Program-made: the position numbers and the translations under genes
Notes under the pieces: generated by a model
Told to the model about the DNA's origin: nothing
The model's input: only the letters and a program-made list of their open reading frames with translations
The model's database searches: none
Source of the DNA: Pseudonocardia terrae
Lineage (GTDB): Bacteria; Actinomycetota; Actinomycetes; Mycobacteriales; Pseudonocardiaceae
Assembly: GCF_021343995.1 (NCBI RefSeq)
Contig: NZ_JAJTTE010000032.1
Location: 1 to 64,000 of the forward strand
Length of the DNA: 64,000 bases
Direction of reading: 5' to 3'
Shown: positions 52,263 to 61,300 of the stretch, piece after piece
How positions within the stretch are numbered: the stretch's first letter is position 1
Layout of the letters: each line of letters starts with the position of its first letter

Positions 52263-54665
52263 TCACCGCCGGGGGGCGACCTGATGAGGGGCGTGCCCGG
52301 GCACGACGCTCCGGAAACCGCGCAGCCGGAGACTGTTCGCCACCACGAACACCGAACTGAACGCCATCGCGGCGCCCGCGATCATCGGGTTCAGCAGGCC
52401 CAGCGCGGCCAGCGGCAGGGCCGCGACGTTGTAGGCGAACGCCCAGAACAGGTTGCCCCGGATCGTGCCCAGGGTGCGGCGCGCCAGCCGGATCGCGTCC
52501 ACCGCCGCGAGCAGGTCGCCGCGGACGAGGGTGAGGTCGCTCGCCTCGATCGCGACGTCCGTGCCGGTGCCCATGGCGAGCCCGAGGTCGGCGGTGGCGA
52601 GGGCGGCGGCGTCGTTGACCCCGTCGCCCACCATCGCGACCGTGCGGCCCTCGGCCTGCAGCCTCCGTACGGCGGCGACCTTGTCCTCGGGGAGCACGTC
52701 GGCGATCACGTCGGCCGGGTCGATGCCGGCCTCCGCGGCGACGGCGCGGGCGGCGGCCTCGTTGTCCCCGGTGAGCAGGATCGGGGTCAGCCCGAGCCCG
52801 CGAAGCTGCCGCACGGCCTCGGCGCTGGTCGGCTTGAGCGAGTCGGCCACGACCAGCACGCCGCGCGCCTGGCCGTCCCAGCTCACGCACACCGCGGTCC
52901 GTCCGGCCGCCTCCGCCTGCTCGCGGGCCTCGACCAGCTCCGGCGGCAGCTCGATGCCGTGCTCCGCGAGGAGCGCGGGACGCCCGACCAGGACGGCGTG
53001 GGCCACGATCCGGCCGGTGCCGCCCGACGGGGTGACGGGGGAGGTGCCGGTGGGGGCACGGACCGGCGCCGGCAGGCCGGGCAGCTGTGCGAGCTCCGCG
53101 ACCACGCCCTGCACGCCGAGCCCGGCCCGGTTCTCGAAGTCCGAGACGCCCGGCAGGTCGCCGAACCGCTCGCGTCCGGCCGCGGCGACCGCCCGCGCGA
53201 CCGGGTGTTCGGAGCCGTCCTCGACCGCCCCGGCCAGCCGCAGCACGTCGTCCCTGGACTCCTGCCCGGCGGTGTGCACCTCGAGCAGGCGCATCCGCCC
53301 GCTCGTCACCGTGCCGGTCTTGTCCAGGACGACGGTGTCCACGCGACGGGTGGACTCGAGGACCTCCGGGCCCTTGATGAGCACACCCATCTGCGCGCCC
53401 CGCCCGGTCCCGACCAGCAACGCGGTGGGCGTGGCCAGCCCGAGCGCGCACGGGCAGGCGATGATCAGCACCGCGACGGCGGCGGTGAACGCGGCCGTCG
53501 CGCCGGCCCCGCTGCCGAGCCAGAACCCGAGCGTGCCGACGGCCAGTGCGATCACGACCGGCACGAACACGCCGGAGATCCGGTCGGCCAGCCGCTGCAC
53601 CGCGGCCTTCCCGTTCTGCGCCTCCTCGACGAGCGCCGCCATCCGGGCGAGCTGGGTGTCCGCGCCGACCCGGCCGGCCCGCACGACCAGCCGCCCGCCC
53701 GAGTTCACGCAGCCGCCCACCACCGCGGATCCGGGGGCGACCTCGGCCGGCACGGACTCGCCGGTGATCATCGAGACGTCGACGGCGGACGTCCCCTCCT
53801 CGACCTCGCCGTCCGTGGCCACCTTCTCGCCCGGCCGGACCACGAACCGGTCGCCGACCCCCAGCCGGTCGACGGGGACCCGGACCTCCGCCCCGCCGCG
53901 GAGCACCGACACCTCGCGGGCGCCGAGCTCCAGGAGGGCGCGCAGCGCGGCCCCGGCGGTCCGCTTGGAGCGGGCCTCGAAGTACCGGCCCGCGAGGATG
54001 AACGTCGTGACGCCGGCGGCGACCTCGAGGTAGATCGCGTCCGCCCCGCCGCCGCGGGCCACGACGAGCTCGAAGGGGTGCCGCATGCCCGGGACGCCGG
54101 CCCCGCCCCACAGCAGCGCGTACAGCGACCAGGCCAGCGCGGCGAGCGTGCCCAGCGAGACGAGCGTGTCCATGGTCGCGGCGCCGTGGCGCAGGTTCGT
54201 CCAGGTCGCCCGGTGGAAGGGCAGCGCCCCCCACACGACGACGGGTGCGGCGAGCGTCAGCGAGATCCACTGCCAGTAGGTGAACTGCAGGGCCGGGACC
54301 ATCGCGAGCACGATCACCGGGACGGCGAGCACCGCACTGACGACCAGCCTGTCCCGCAGGTCGCGGGCGTGCCGCGTGGCCGGGTCCTCCCGCTGGGCCT
54401 CGGCCGTGGGCGGCGCGGGCAGCTCGGCGCTGTACCCGGCGGCCTCGACGGTCGCGACGAGCTCCTCCGGCGTGACGCTCTCGGCGTAGCTGACCGTGGC
54501 CTTCTCGGTCGCGTAGTTCACCGAGGCCGTGACCCCGGCCATCTTGTTGAGCTTGCGCTCGACCCGGTTGGCGCAGGACGCGCACGTCATGCCGCCGATG
54601 GCGAACTCGATCCGCAGATCGGGTCCGGTCCCGGTGTCGAGGCCCGGGGTGGTCGGGGCGCTCAT
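52263..54665 (-). CDS. Copper-exporting P1B-type ATPase (CopA/CtpV type)
   Basis: The protein has 800 residues. It has one N-terminal heavy-metal domain (GGMTCASCANRVERKL, Cys28 and Cys31) and eight membrane helices. The actuator loop is TGES (MITGESVPAE). The metal-transport motif CPC lies in LIIACPCALGLATPTAL, with the phosphorylation site VLDKTGTVT, the HP locus SEHPVARAVA and the hinge MVGDGVNDAAALATAD. These mark a Cu(I) exporter. Its ATG overlaps the stop of the upstream membrane-anchored protein. The operon promoter carries a CsoR-type inverted repeat, so induction by copper is expected. A Pro/Gly-rich insertion (APVRAPTGTSPVTPSGGTG) in the nucleotide domain is unusual. Confidence 0.95.
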   Translation of the reverse strand: MSAPTTPGLDTGTGPDLRIEFAIGGMTCASCANRVERKLNKMAGVTASVNYATEKATVSYAESVTPEELVATVEAAGYSAELPAPPTAEAQREDPATRHARDLRDRLVVSAVLAVPVIVLAMVPALQFTYWQWISLTLAAPVVVWGALPFHRATWTNLRHGAATMDTLVSLGTLAALAWSLYALLWGGAGVPGMRHPFELVVARGGGADAIYLEVAAGVTTFILAGRYFEARSKRTAGAALRALLELGAREVSVLRGGAEVRVPVDRLGVGDRFVVRPGEKVATDGEVEEGTSAVDVSMITGESVPAEVAPGSAVVGGCVNSGGRLVVRAGRVGADTQLARMAALVEEAQNGKAAVQRLADRISGVFVPVVIALAVGTLGFWLGSGAGATAAFTAAVAVLIIACPCALGLATPTALLVGTGRGAQMGVLIKGPEVLESTRRVDTVVLDKTGTVTSGRMRLLEVHTAGQESRDDVLRLAGAVEDGSEHPVARAVAAAGRERFGDLPGVSDFENRAGLGVQGVVAELAQLPGLPAPVRAPTGTSPVTPSGGTGRIVAHAVLVGRPALLAEHGIELPPELVEAREQAEAAGRTAVCVSWDGQARGVLVVADSLKPTSAEAVRQLRGLGLTPILLTGDNEAAARAVAAEAGIDPADVIADVLPEDKVAAVRRLQAEGRTVAMVGDGVNDAAALATADLGLAMGTGTDVAIEASDLTLVRGDLLAAVDAIRLARRTLGTIRGNLFWAFAYNVAALPLAALGLLNPMIAGAAMAFSSVFVVANSLRLRGFRSVVPGHAPHQVAPRR

Positions 54666-55624
54666 CGGGCACCTCCCGAGGTGGTCGTGACGGCGCCGGT
54701 CGTCGGCACGGTGAAGTCCACGGTGTGGATCTCTCCTGCGTGCCGGAAGCGCAGGAAGAGGCGGTAGGTCCCCTCCGTCGGCACGGTGGTGGTGAAGGCG
54801 ATGCCGGGGCCGGACCGGTCCTGCGGGTCCGCGTGCGTCTGGGCCGTGACCGGGGTGTAGGCCAGGTCGCCGACGCGCAGCGCGACGAGGTCGCCGAAGG
54901 CCCCGCGTTCGGGCTCGAGGTCGGTGACGGCCCGCCCGTCGAGGCTCACCGTCGCGAAGATCGCGGACTCCGCGCCGGCGCGCAGGTCGCCGTCGAGCCG
55001 GACCTGGTAGCCGTCGACCTGGGCGGCGCGCGCGGGCGGGAACTCCAGCGGCGCGAAGTCGCCCGGCGCGAAGAGATCCGTGCCCAGCACGGTGGGGGTG
55101 CCGTCGATGGGGGTGAAATCGGCGAGGACCCGCCACGTCCCGGCCGTCGGCACCCGGACGGACGCGCTCCAGACGCCGTCGGGGGCCATCTCGGGGTAGA
55201 CGACCTGCAGGCCCGCGCCGTCGCGGCGGACGACGAGCAGGCGCAGCGGCGCGCCGTCGGCGCGCGCGGCGTAGGTGGTGACCGCCTGCCCGTCGGGACC
55301 GGTGATCGCGAACGTGAGGTCGGTCGGGCGCCCGGCGGTGAGTGCCGTGGTGGTCGGGACCAGCGTGTACCCGTCCGTGCTGGCGGCCAGGCCGTCCGTG
55401 GCGGGCAGGGTGCCCTGCGCGTCCGCGGCCGGGGTGCCCATGTCGCCCATGCCGCCCATGTCCGCGCCGCCCGTGCCGGAGCCGTCCGTGCCCGGGTGGG
55501 TGGCGGCGGCGACCGGGGCGGCGGGGGCGAGGCTCGGCCGGGCGAGGGTGCCCGCGCCCCAGGCCACGCCGAAGACCACGCCGAGGATCCCGACGTAGGC
55601 CCCGAGACGTACCGCCGTGAGCAT
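54662..55624 (-). CDS. Membrane-anchored extracytoplasmic protein of the copper operon
   Basis: The 320-residue protein has one N-terminal hydrophobic segment (YVGILGVVFGVAWGAGTLA) and a Pro/Ala linker. A Met-rich tract, GADMGGMGDMG, may bind Cu(I). Two to three beta-sandwich-like segments follow (RPTDLTFAITGPDGQAV, TAGTWRVLADFTPIDG, TEGTYRLFLRFRHAGEIHTVDF). Similar proteins are often next to copper ATPases in actinobacteria, without an assigned function; capture or delivery of copper outside the membrane is inferred. ATG 55624 follows GGAAGAGGA. It is the first gene of the operon behind the CsoR-like site. Confidence 0.82.
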   Translation of the reverse strand: MLTAVRLGAYVGILGVVFGVAWGAGTLARPSLAPAAPVAAATHPGTDGSGTGGADMGGMGDMGTPAADAQGTLPATDGLAASTDGYTLVPTTTALTAGRPTDLTFAITGPDGQAVTTYAARADGAPLRLLVVRRDGAGLQVVYPEMAPDGVWSASVRVPTAGTWRVLADFTPIDGTPTVLGTDLFAPGDFAPLEFPPARAAQVDGYQVRLDGDLRAGAESAIFATVSLDGRAVTDLEPERGAFGDLVALRVGDLAYTPVTAQTHADPQDRSGPGIAFTTTVPTEGTYRLFLRFRHAGEIHTVDFTVPTTGAVTTTSGGAR

Positions 55625-55664
55625 GTCCTCTTCCTTCCGCCGACCTGCCGTCGGCACGTCCGAA

Positions 55665-55683
55665 CATACCAGCGGGGGGTATG
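55665..55683. promoter_or_regulatory. CsoR-type copper operator CATACC-N7-GGTATG
   Basis: The inverted repeat with a G-rich centre (AGCGGGG) matches the general form of CsoR sites (TACCC...GGGTA). It lies 41 bases upstream of the copper operon start. It is the only AT-containing palindrome in the region. No csoR gene is in the window, so the regulator must be encoded elsewhere. Confidence 0.8.
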
Positions 55684-55799
55684 CGGCGCCGGACCCGGGG
55701 CCCGGGGTGCGGAGCACCACCGCCGCACTGACCAGCGTCGACGGGGCCGCCGCGATCCGCGGGTGGCCGGGATCCGGCCGTTCTTGTCATCCTCGATGC

Positions 55800-56834
55800 G
55801 TGGTCTCCTTCTCGCTGCCGCTCGTTCACCCGCGGTTCGGCCAGCAGCCGGGATCGCCGCGGGTGCCGGTGGGCGACCCCGGTGACCTCGCCGACCTGCC
55901 CCCGCTGCCCGCGCACCAGCCGGCGTGGCCGGGCCGGCACGTCACCGCGGGCGGGATCACGCTGCACGTGCGGGAGACCCCGGGCGAGGGACCCGACGCC
56001 GTGTACGTGCACGGGCTCTCCGGCTCGGCCACCAACTGGACCGACCTCGCGGGGCTGCTCGCGCCGCGGGTCCGGGGGACCGCCGTCGACCTGCCGGGGT
56101 TCGGCTACACCGAGCCGGTGCCGTCCTGCGACTACTCGCCCGCGGCGCACGCGGACGCGCTGCTGTGCTGGTTGGCCGGCCGCGGCCGGCCCGTGCACCT
56201 GCTGGGCAACTCGCTCGGCGGGGTCGTCGTCATGCTGGTCGCCGCCCGGCGTCCGGAGCTGGTGCGCACGCTCACCCTCGTCTCGCCCGCGATGCCGGAC
56301 CGTCGGCCGGACCCGCGGCGGATGTCGGACCCGCGGATGGCGCTGGCTTGGATACCGGGGCTCGGCAGCCGGGCGCGGGCCCAGCTGGCCGCCATGACGC
56401 CGCGGGCGCGTGCCGAGGCGACCATGCGGCTGTGCTTCGGCGATCCCACCCGGGCCACGGACCTCCGGCTCGACGAGACCGCGCAGGAGATCGCCGACCG
56501 GGGCCGGCAGCCGTGGGCGGGGCAGGCGATCGACCGGTCGGCGTTCGGGATGTTCCGCAGCTGGATGGGTCCCCACCTGTGGCGGGTGGCGGCCCGCGTG
56601 CCGGTGCCCACGCTGGTGGTCTGGGGCGACCGGGACCGGCTCGTCGCGCCCCGGCTGGCGGCCCGGACCGCCCGGACCTTCCCCGACGGGCGTCTGGTGA
56701 TGCTCGAGGGCGTGGGGCACATCGCGCAGATCGAGACCCCGGACCGCGTCGCCGCGGCGGTCGCCGCGTTCTGGGACACGCTCGCGGATGGGAACATGTC
56801 GGGTGACGAACGTGTTGCGGCAAGGGACCGCTGA
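55800..56834 (+). CDS. Alpha/beta hydrolase (moeZ-linked)
   Basis: The 344-residue protein has a Pro-rich N-terminus of about 60 residues, then YVHGLSGSATNWTDLA, PGFGYTEPVP, the nucleophile elbow HLLGNSLGGVVVML, the catalytic Asp in VVWGDRDRLVAP and the catalytic His in GVGHIAQIETPD. It resembles lipase/esterase-like hydrolases of the actinobacterial lipV/menaquinone-region type. GTG 55800 is the first start after the divergent copper promoter. moeZ begins 22 bases after its stop, and the two are likely co-transcribed. Confidence 0.9.
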   Translation: MVSFSLPLVHPRFGQQPGSPRVPVGDPGDLADLPPLPAHQPAWPGRHVTAGGITLHVRETPGEGPDAVYVHGLSGSATNWTDLAGLLAPRVRGTAVDLPGFGYTEPVPSCDYSPAAHADALLCWLAGRGRPVHLLGNSLGGVVVMLVAARRPELVRTLTLVSPAMPDRRPDPRRMSDPRMALAWIPGLGSRARAQLAAMTPRARAEATMRLCFGDPTRATDLRLDETAQEIADRGRQPWAGQAIDRSAFGMFRSWMGPHLWRVAARVPVPTLVVWGDRDRLVAPRLAARTARTFPDGRLVMLEGVGHIAQIETPDRVAAAVAAFWDTLADGNMSGDERVAARDR

Positions 56835-56856
56835 AGACTCGCAGGGAGTTGTGGAC

Positions 56857-58029
56857 ATGGCGCTACCGCCGCTCGTGGAGCCGGCCGCCGAACTGACCAA
56901 GGACGAGGTGGAGCGCTACAGCCGCCACCTGATCATCCCGGACGTCGGGATGGACGGCCAGAAGCGGTTGAAGAACGCGAAGGTGCTGGTCGTGGGCGCC
57001 GGTGGGCTCGGGTCGCCGGCCCTGCTGTACCTGGCCGCCGCGGGCGTGGGCACGCTCGGGATCGTCGAGTTCGACGAGGTCGACTCGTCGAACCTGCAGC
57101 GCCAGATCATCCACGGCCAGTCGGACGTCGGACGCCCGAAGGCCGAGTCCGCGCGGGACTCCGTCAAGGAGGTCAACCCGTACGTCGAGGTGCGCCTGCA
57201 CCAGACGCGGCTGGACTCGTCCAACGTGCTGGACATCTTCGCCGACTACGACCTGATCCTGGACGGCACGGACAACTTCGCCACCCGGTACCTGGTGAAC
57301 GACGCCGCGGTGCTGTCCGGCAAGCCGTACGTGTGGGGCTCGATCTTCCGGTTCGAGGGCCAGGCGTCGGTGTTCTGGGAGGACGCCCCGAACGGGCTGG
57401 GTCTCAACTACCGCGACCTCTACCCCGAGCCGCCGCCCCCCGGCATGGTGCCGTCCTGCGCCGAGGGTGGCGTGCTGGGCGTGCTGTGCGCGTCGATCGG
57501 CTCGATCATGGTCAACGAGGCCATCAAGCTGATCACGGGCATCGGCGAGCCGATCCTCGGCCGGCTGGTGATCTACGACGCCCTCGAGATGACCTACCGC
57601 CAGGTCAAGGTCCGCAAGGACCCGGACACGCCGAAGATCACCGAGCTGATCGACTACGAGGCGTTCTGCGGGACCGTGTCCGAGGACGCGCAGCAGGCCG
57701 CGGCGGGCAACACGATCACCGCGCTCGAGCTCAAGGAGATGATGGACGCGGGCAAGGACTTCGCGCTCGTCGACGTCCGCGAGCAGAACGAGTGGGACAT
57801 CGTGAACATCCCCGGTGCGACGCTCATCCCCAAGGGTCGGATCGTGTCGGGCGAGGCGCTGTCCGAGCTGCCGCAGGACAAACCGATCGTCCTGCACTGC
57901 AAGTCGGGGGCCCGCTCCGCCGAGGCCCTGGCCGTGTTGCACAAGGCCGGCTTCGCCGACGCCGTGCACGTCGGCGGCGGCGTGCTCGCCTGGGTCAAGC
58001 AGGTCGAGCCGGACAAGCCGAGCTACTGA
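56857..58029 (+). CDS. moeZ: Adenylyltransferase/sulfurtransferase MoeZ
   Basis: The 390-residue protein has an E1-like domain: RYSRHLIIPDVGMDGQKRL, nucleotide loop GAGGLGSPALLYLAAAGVG, the Arg-finger region SSNLQRQIIHGQSDVGRPKA, and ILDGTDNFATRYLVND. A C-terminal rhodanese domain follows with the active cysteine in VLHCKSGARS. It adenylates C-terminal Gly-Gly of MoaD and CysO-type carriers and then sulfurates them, serving molybdopterin and cysteine synthesis. I see no CxxC zinc pairs. ATG 56857 follows AGGGAG, and GTG 56851 is possible. A 17-bp hairpin ends the transcript. Confidence 0.95.
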   Translation: MALPPLVEPAAELTKDEVERYSRHLIIPDVGMDGQKRLKNAKVLVVGAGGLGSPALLYLAAAGVGTLGIVEFDEVDSSNLQRQIIHGQSDVGRPKAESARDSVKEVNPYVEVRLHQTRLDSSNVLDIFADYDLILDGTDNFATRYLVNDAAVLSGKPYVWGSIFRFEGQASVFWEDAPNGLGLNYRDLYPEPPPPGMVPSCAEGGVLGVLCASIGSIMVNEAIKLITGIGEPILGRLVIYDALEMTYRQVKVRKDPDTPKITELIDYEAFCGTVSEDAQQAAAGNTITALELKEMMDAGKDFALVDVREQNEWDIVNIPGATLIPKGRIVSGEALSELPQDKPIVLHCKSGARSAEALAVLHKAGFADAVHVGGGVLAWVKQVEPDKPSY

Positions 58030-58049
58030 CCGCCTGCCCGTCGAGGGCT

Positions 58050-58089
58050 CACACCGCCCGGTCCGGTTTTCACCGGACCGGGCGGTGTG
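58050..58089 (+). terminator. Strong hairpin terminator after moeZ
   Basis: CACACCGCCCGGTCCGG pairs perfectly (17 bp) with its complement, with a short TTTTCA loop, 20 bases after the moeZ stop. Confidence 0.9.
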
Positions 58090-58309
58090 GTGTGTCCGGG
58101 GCTTTTCGGCCGTCCGTCCGGCGTCGCCGTCCGTGATCGGGTCGCGGCGAGCGGGTGGCGGCCGCCGGTGGATCGGAGCAGTTCCGTGGCCTCGTCGCTG
58201 ACCGGCCGTGAGCGGCTCCGTTCCGATGAGGACGGTCGCCCGGCCTCGCGCCCGTAGCATCTCGTCCCCGACGGCGAGTGATCATCCGCCGGGGGCGAGG
58301 GGGTGCCGG

Positions 58310-61300
58310 GTGGTGGGGGACGACGCTGGTGCTGAGCCGTCCGATGTGGTCTGTGCACTCCCTGGCTGCGGTGCGGTCCTCGAGCCCGTCGTGGGTCGGC
58401 CGGACCGGCGGTACTGCTCGACGGCGCACCGCGCGGCCATGCGGCGACTGCGCCGGGCGGCCGCGCACGCCGCCCGGGATCCGCGGGTGGTCGAGACCCT
58501 GCCGTGGTTGCGGGAGCCGGAGTCGGCCACGTCGGGCTCACCGTCGGGATCGGTCCCGGGGTCCGGGCCGGGTTCGGCCGAGGGGTCTCCGACACGGACG
58601 ACGTCAGCCGGCCCGCGCCCCGCGTCGCCGGCCCCGGGCGGGCGGTCGCGGTGGAGCCGGGTGCTGGCACGCCGCCGCCGCGCCGTCGCGGTCCTCGCGG
58701 CCACGGCCGTGCTGCTCGGCGGGTACGCCCTGACGGTGGCCTCCTCATCCGGGCAGGCGTCGCGGGAGGTCGTCGCCGGGCCGACGTCGACGGAGCAGTG
58801 GGCGAGCCGCGCCGAGCTGCTGCTGGTCGGGGTGAACCGGCAGCTCGACGTGCTCGCCCGGACCGAACGGGCGTGGAACGACAGCGAGGCGGCCCGGGAC
58901 GGCACCGCGCCCTCCGCGGTGCGGCGGTTGCAGCAGCGTCGTCAGCTCCTGGAGCGGCAGCGGGCGACGCTGCAGGCCCAGCTGGAGAGCTACCGCGAGC
59001 TCGAGCGCAGCGCCGACGAGCTGGAACGTGCCGAAGCGCAGCTCGCCGCGATCGAGAAGCTGCTGGCCGAGGGCCCGGCCGGCGACCAGGCCTGGTCGAC
59101 CGCCCTCGCGGCGCAGCGCGACCTGCGGGTCCGGCAGCGCGACGGCCTCCGCCAGCAGGTCGCCGCGTTGCGCACCGGCGTCGACGTCGCCTCCCGCACG
59201 CCGTTGCCCGACCCGGCGGTCGAGCAGGCCCGTACCGACCGCGTCTCCGCCGACGTGCTCGACGCGGCCGCGGACCGGCCCGCCCCGGCGCCGGCTCCCG
59301 GGCTGCACACCCAGCCCCCGGTCGCGCAGGCGCGGGACGAGGAGGAGGACCGGCCCGCCGCCGTCGTCGGGACGAGTGGGCCGCCGGATCCGCGAGGCCC
59401 GATCGACGAGACCGTGGAGCGGGACCGCACCCGGTCGGGTGGCGCGGTGCGGTCGGCCGGCGACGCGGTCGAGTCGGGCGGCCGCGGGGCCGGACGAGCT
59501 GTCGGGTCGGCCGGGCGCGGTGCCGGCGAGGGGGTCGGCCGGGCCGGGCGCGCTGCCGGTGACGGTGTGGGCCGGACAGGGGAGGGCGCGGGCGAGGTGG
59601 TCGGCTCGGTCGGCCGCGCGGCCGGGGCCGGGCCGGCGGGCGACGGTGCCGGGCGCGCCGTCGGATCCGGGGCGGGCGGGGCGGGACGGGCCGTCGGCGA
59701 GGTCGGGGAGGGCGGCGGTGAGGCGGTCGGTGCGGCCGCCGGCGGCGCCGGCGAGGGCGTCGGCGCGACGGCGAGCGGCGCCGGGAACGCCCTCGACGAG
59801 GCCGGCCGGGGCCGGGTCGGCGGAGCTGCCGGCGCGGCGTCGGAGGGTGTCGGCGAAGGGGCCGGCGCGGTGGGGTCGGGTGCGTCCGACGGGGTCGCCG
59901 CCCTCGGGTCGGCCGCCGGCCGGGGCGTGGATGCGCTGGGCAGCGGCGGGAGCGACGTGGTCCGTGAGCTCGGTGGGGTCGCGGGAGCGGGCACGAGGGG
60001 CGAGGGCGCGGCGGCCCCCGCTTGGTCGCGGACGCCGGCCGATGAGTCGCCCGGGGCGGCAGGGGGTGCGGAGGCATCCGGGTCGGCACCGGGTGCGGAG
60101 GCATCCGGGTCGGCACCGGGTGCGGAGTCGCCCGGGGTGGCGCGGGGTGCGGAGTCGCCCGGGGTGGCGCGGGGTGCGGAGTCGCCCGGGGCGAGGCCCG
60201 CCGCGGAGGTGCCCGCTGCGTCGCCTCTCGCTGCAGTGGCCGGCCTGCCAGGGGCGGAGCGAGGGGCGTCGTATGCTGTGTCGCCCCTGGCGGCTGCCGT
60301 GGGGGCGGCCGCGGTGTCACCGGCGCTCGCCGAGGGGGCCGAGGCCGCTGAAGACGGGCCCGCAGAGCCGCCTCGCCCCGGCGGTGACGAGCCTGTGGCG
60401 CAATCGGGTGCCTCGCTGTCCGTGGCCGCCGCGCCCGCTCGGGCCGTCGCGGCGGCCCTCCACGCGGCGGCAGCCGCCGAGCCGGCGCCCTCCCTGGCCG
60501 AGGCGCCTGCGCAGGTGCTCGCCGCGGCCCTGGATGCGGCGGCTGTCGCAGCGCCCACCGAGTCGGCCGGGCCCTCGCTGGTCGACGGGCCGGCGCAGGT
60601 GCTCGCCGCGGCTCTCGATGCGGCCGGTGTCGCCGCGCCTGCTGGGCCTTCGATGGTCGGTCTGCCCGCACAGGTGCTCGCTGCGGCCTTGGATGCGGCC
60701 ACTGTCGCCGCGCCTGCCGAGCCGGTGGCGCCATTGCCGGTCGGGTCCACGCAGGTGCTCGCCGCAGCCGTCGAAGCGGCCGCGGTGGCGTCCCCCGCGG
60801 TCGGGCCCGCCGTCCCGGCCGTGGCGACCCCGCCCGGGATGGGCGGACCGGCTGCCACACATCTCGCTCCGGGAGGGGTACCCGGAGCCGTGCACTGGGA
60901 GGAGCCGGGCATCGCCTCCGCAGCGGCAGGGCCCACTGCCCGTGCGATGACCGGCGGAATCGGTGAACCGTACATCGAGGAGGCCCTCCGCGGGGCTGAC
61001 CGCCGCGCCACGGTCGAGTCGGCTTCCGCCATCACGCCCGAGTCTGCCTCCGCGGCTGCGCCCGAGGCGGCCGCGACGACGGCGACCGAGAAGGCGTGGT
61101 CCTCCGGCCCATCGGCTCGGGCCGCGTCGATCCCGTCCGCCGCGGCGATGCGCGAGGCGGTCGAACGATCGGCCGCCTCCACCGGAACCTCGGACTCGGC
61201 CGCCTCCGGCGGCACCACCGAACGGCGCGTTGCCGAGGCCATCGCCGAGCAGCAGCGGGCCCGGGCTTCGCGATCCACCAGCGGCTCGCCAGAGGCAGCC

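Noticed and set aside
52263-56900. A single open frame of over 1,500 codons on the minus strand covering the copper ATPase and beyond
   Set aside because: The real ATPase begins at ATG 54665 with its metal-binding domain; upstream codons are the antisense of the next two genes and have poor composition.
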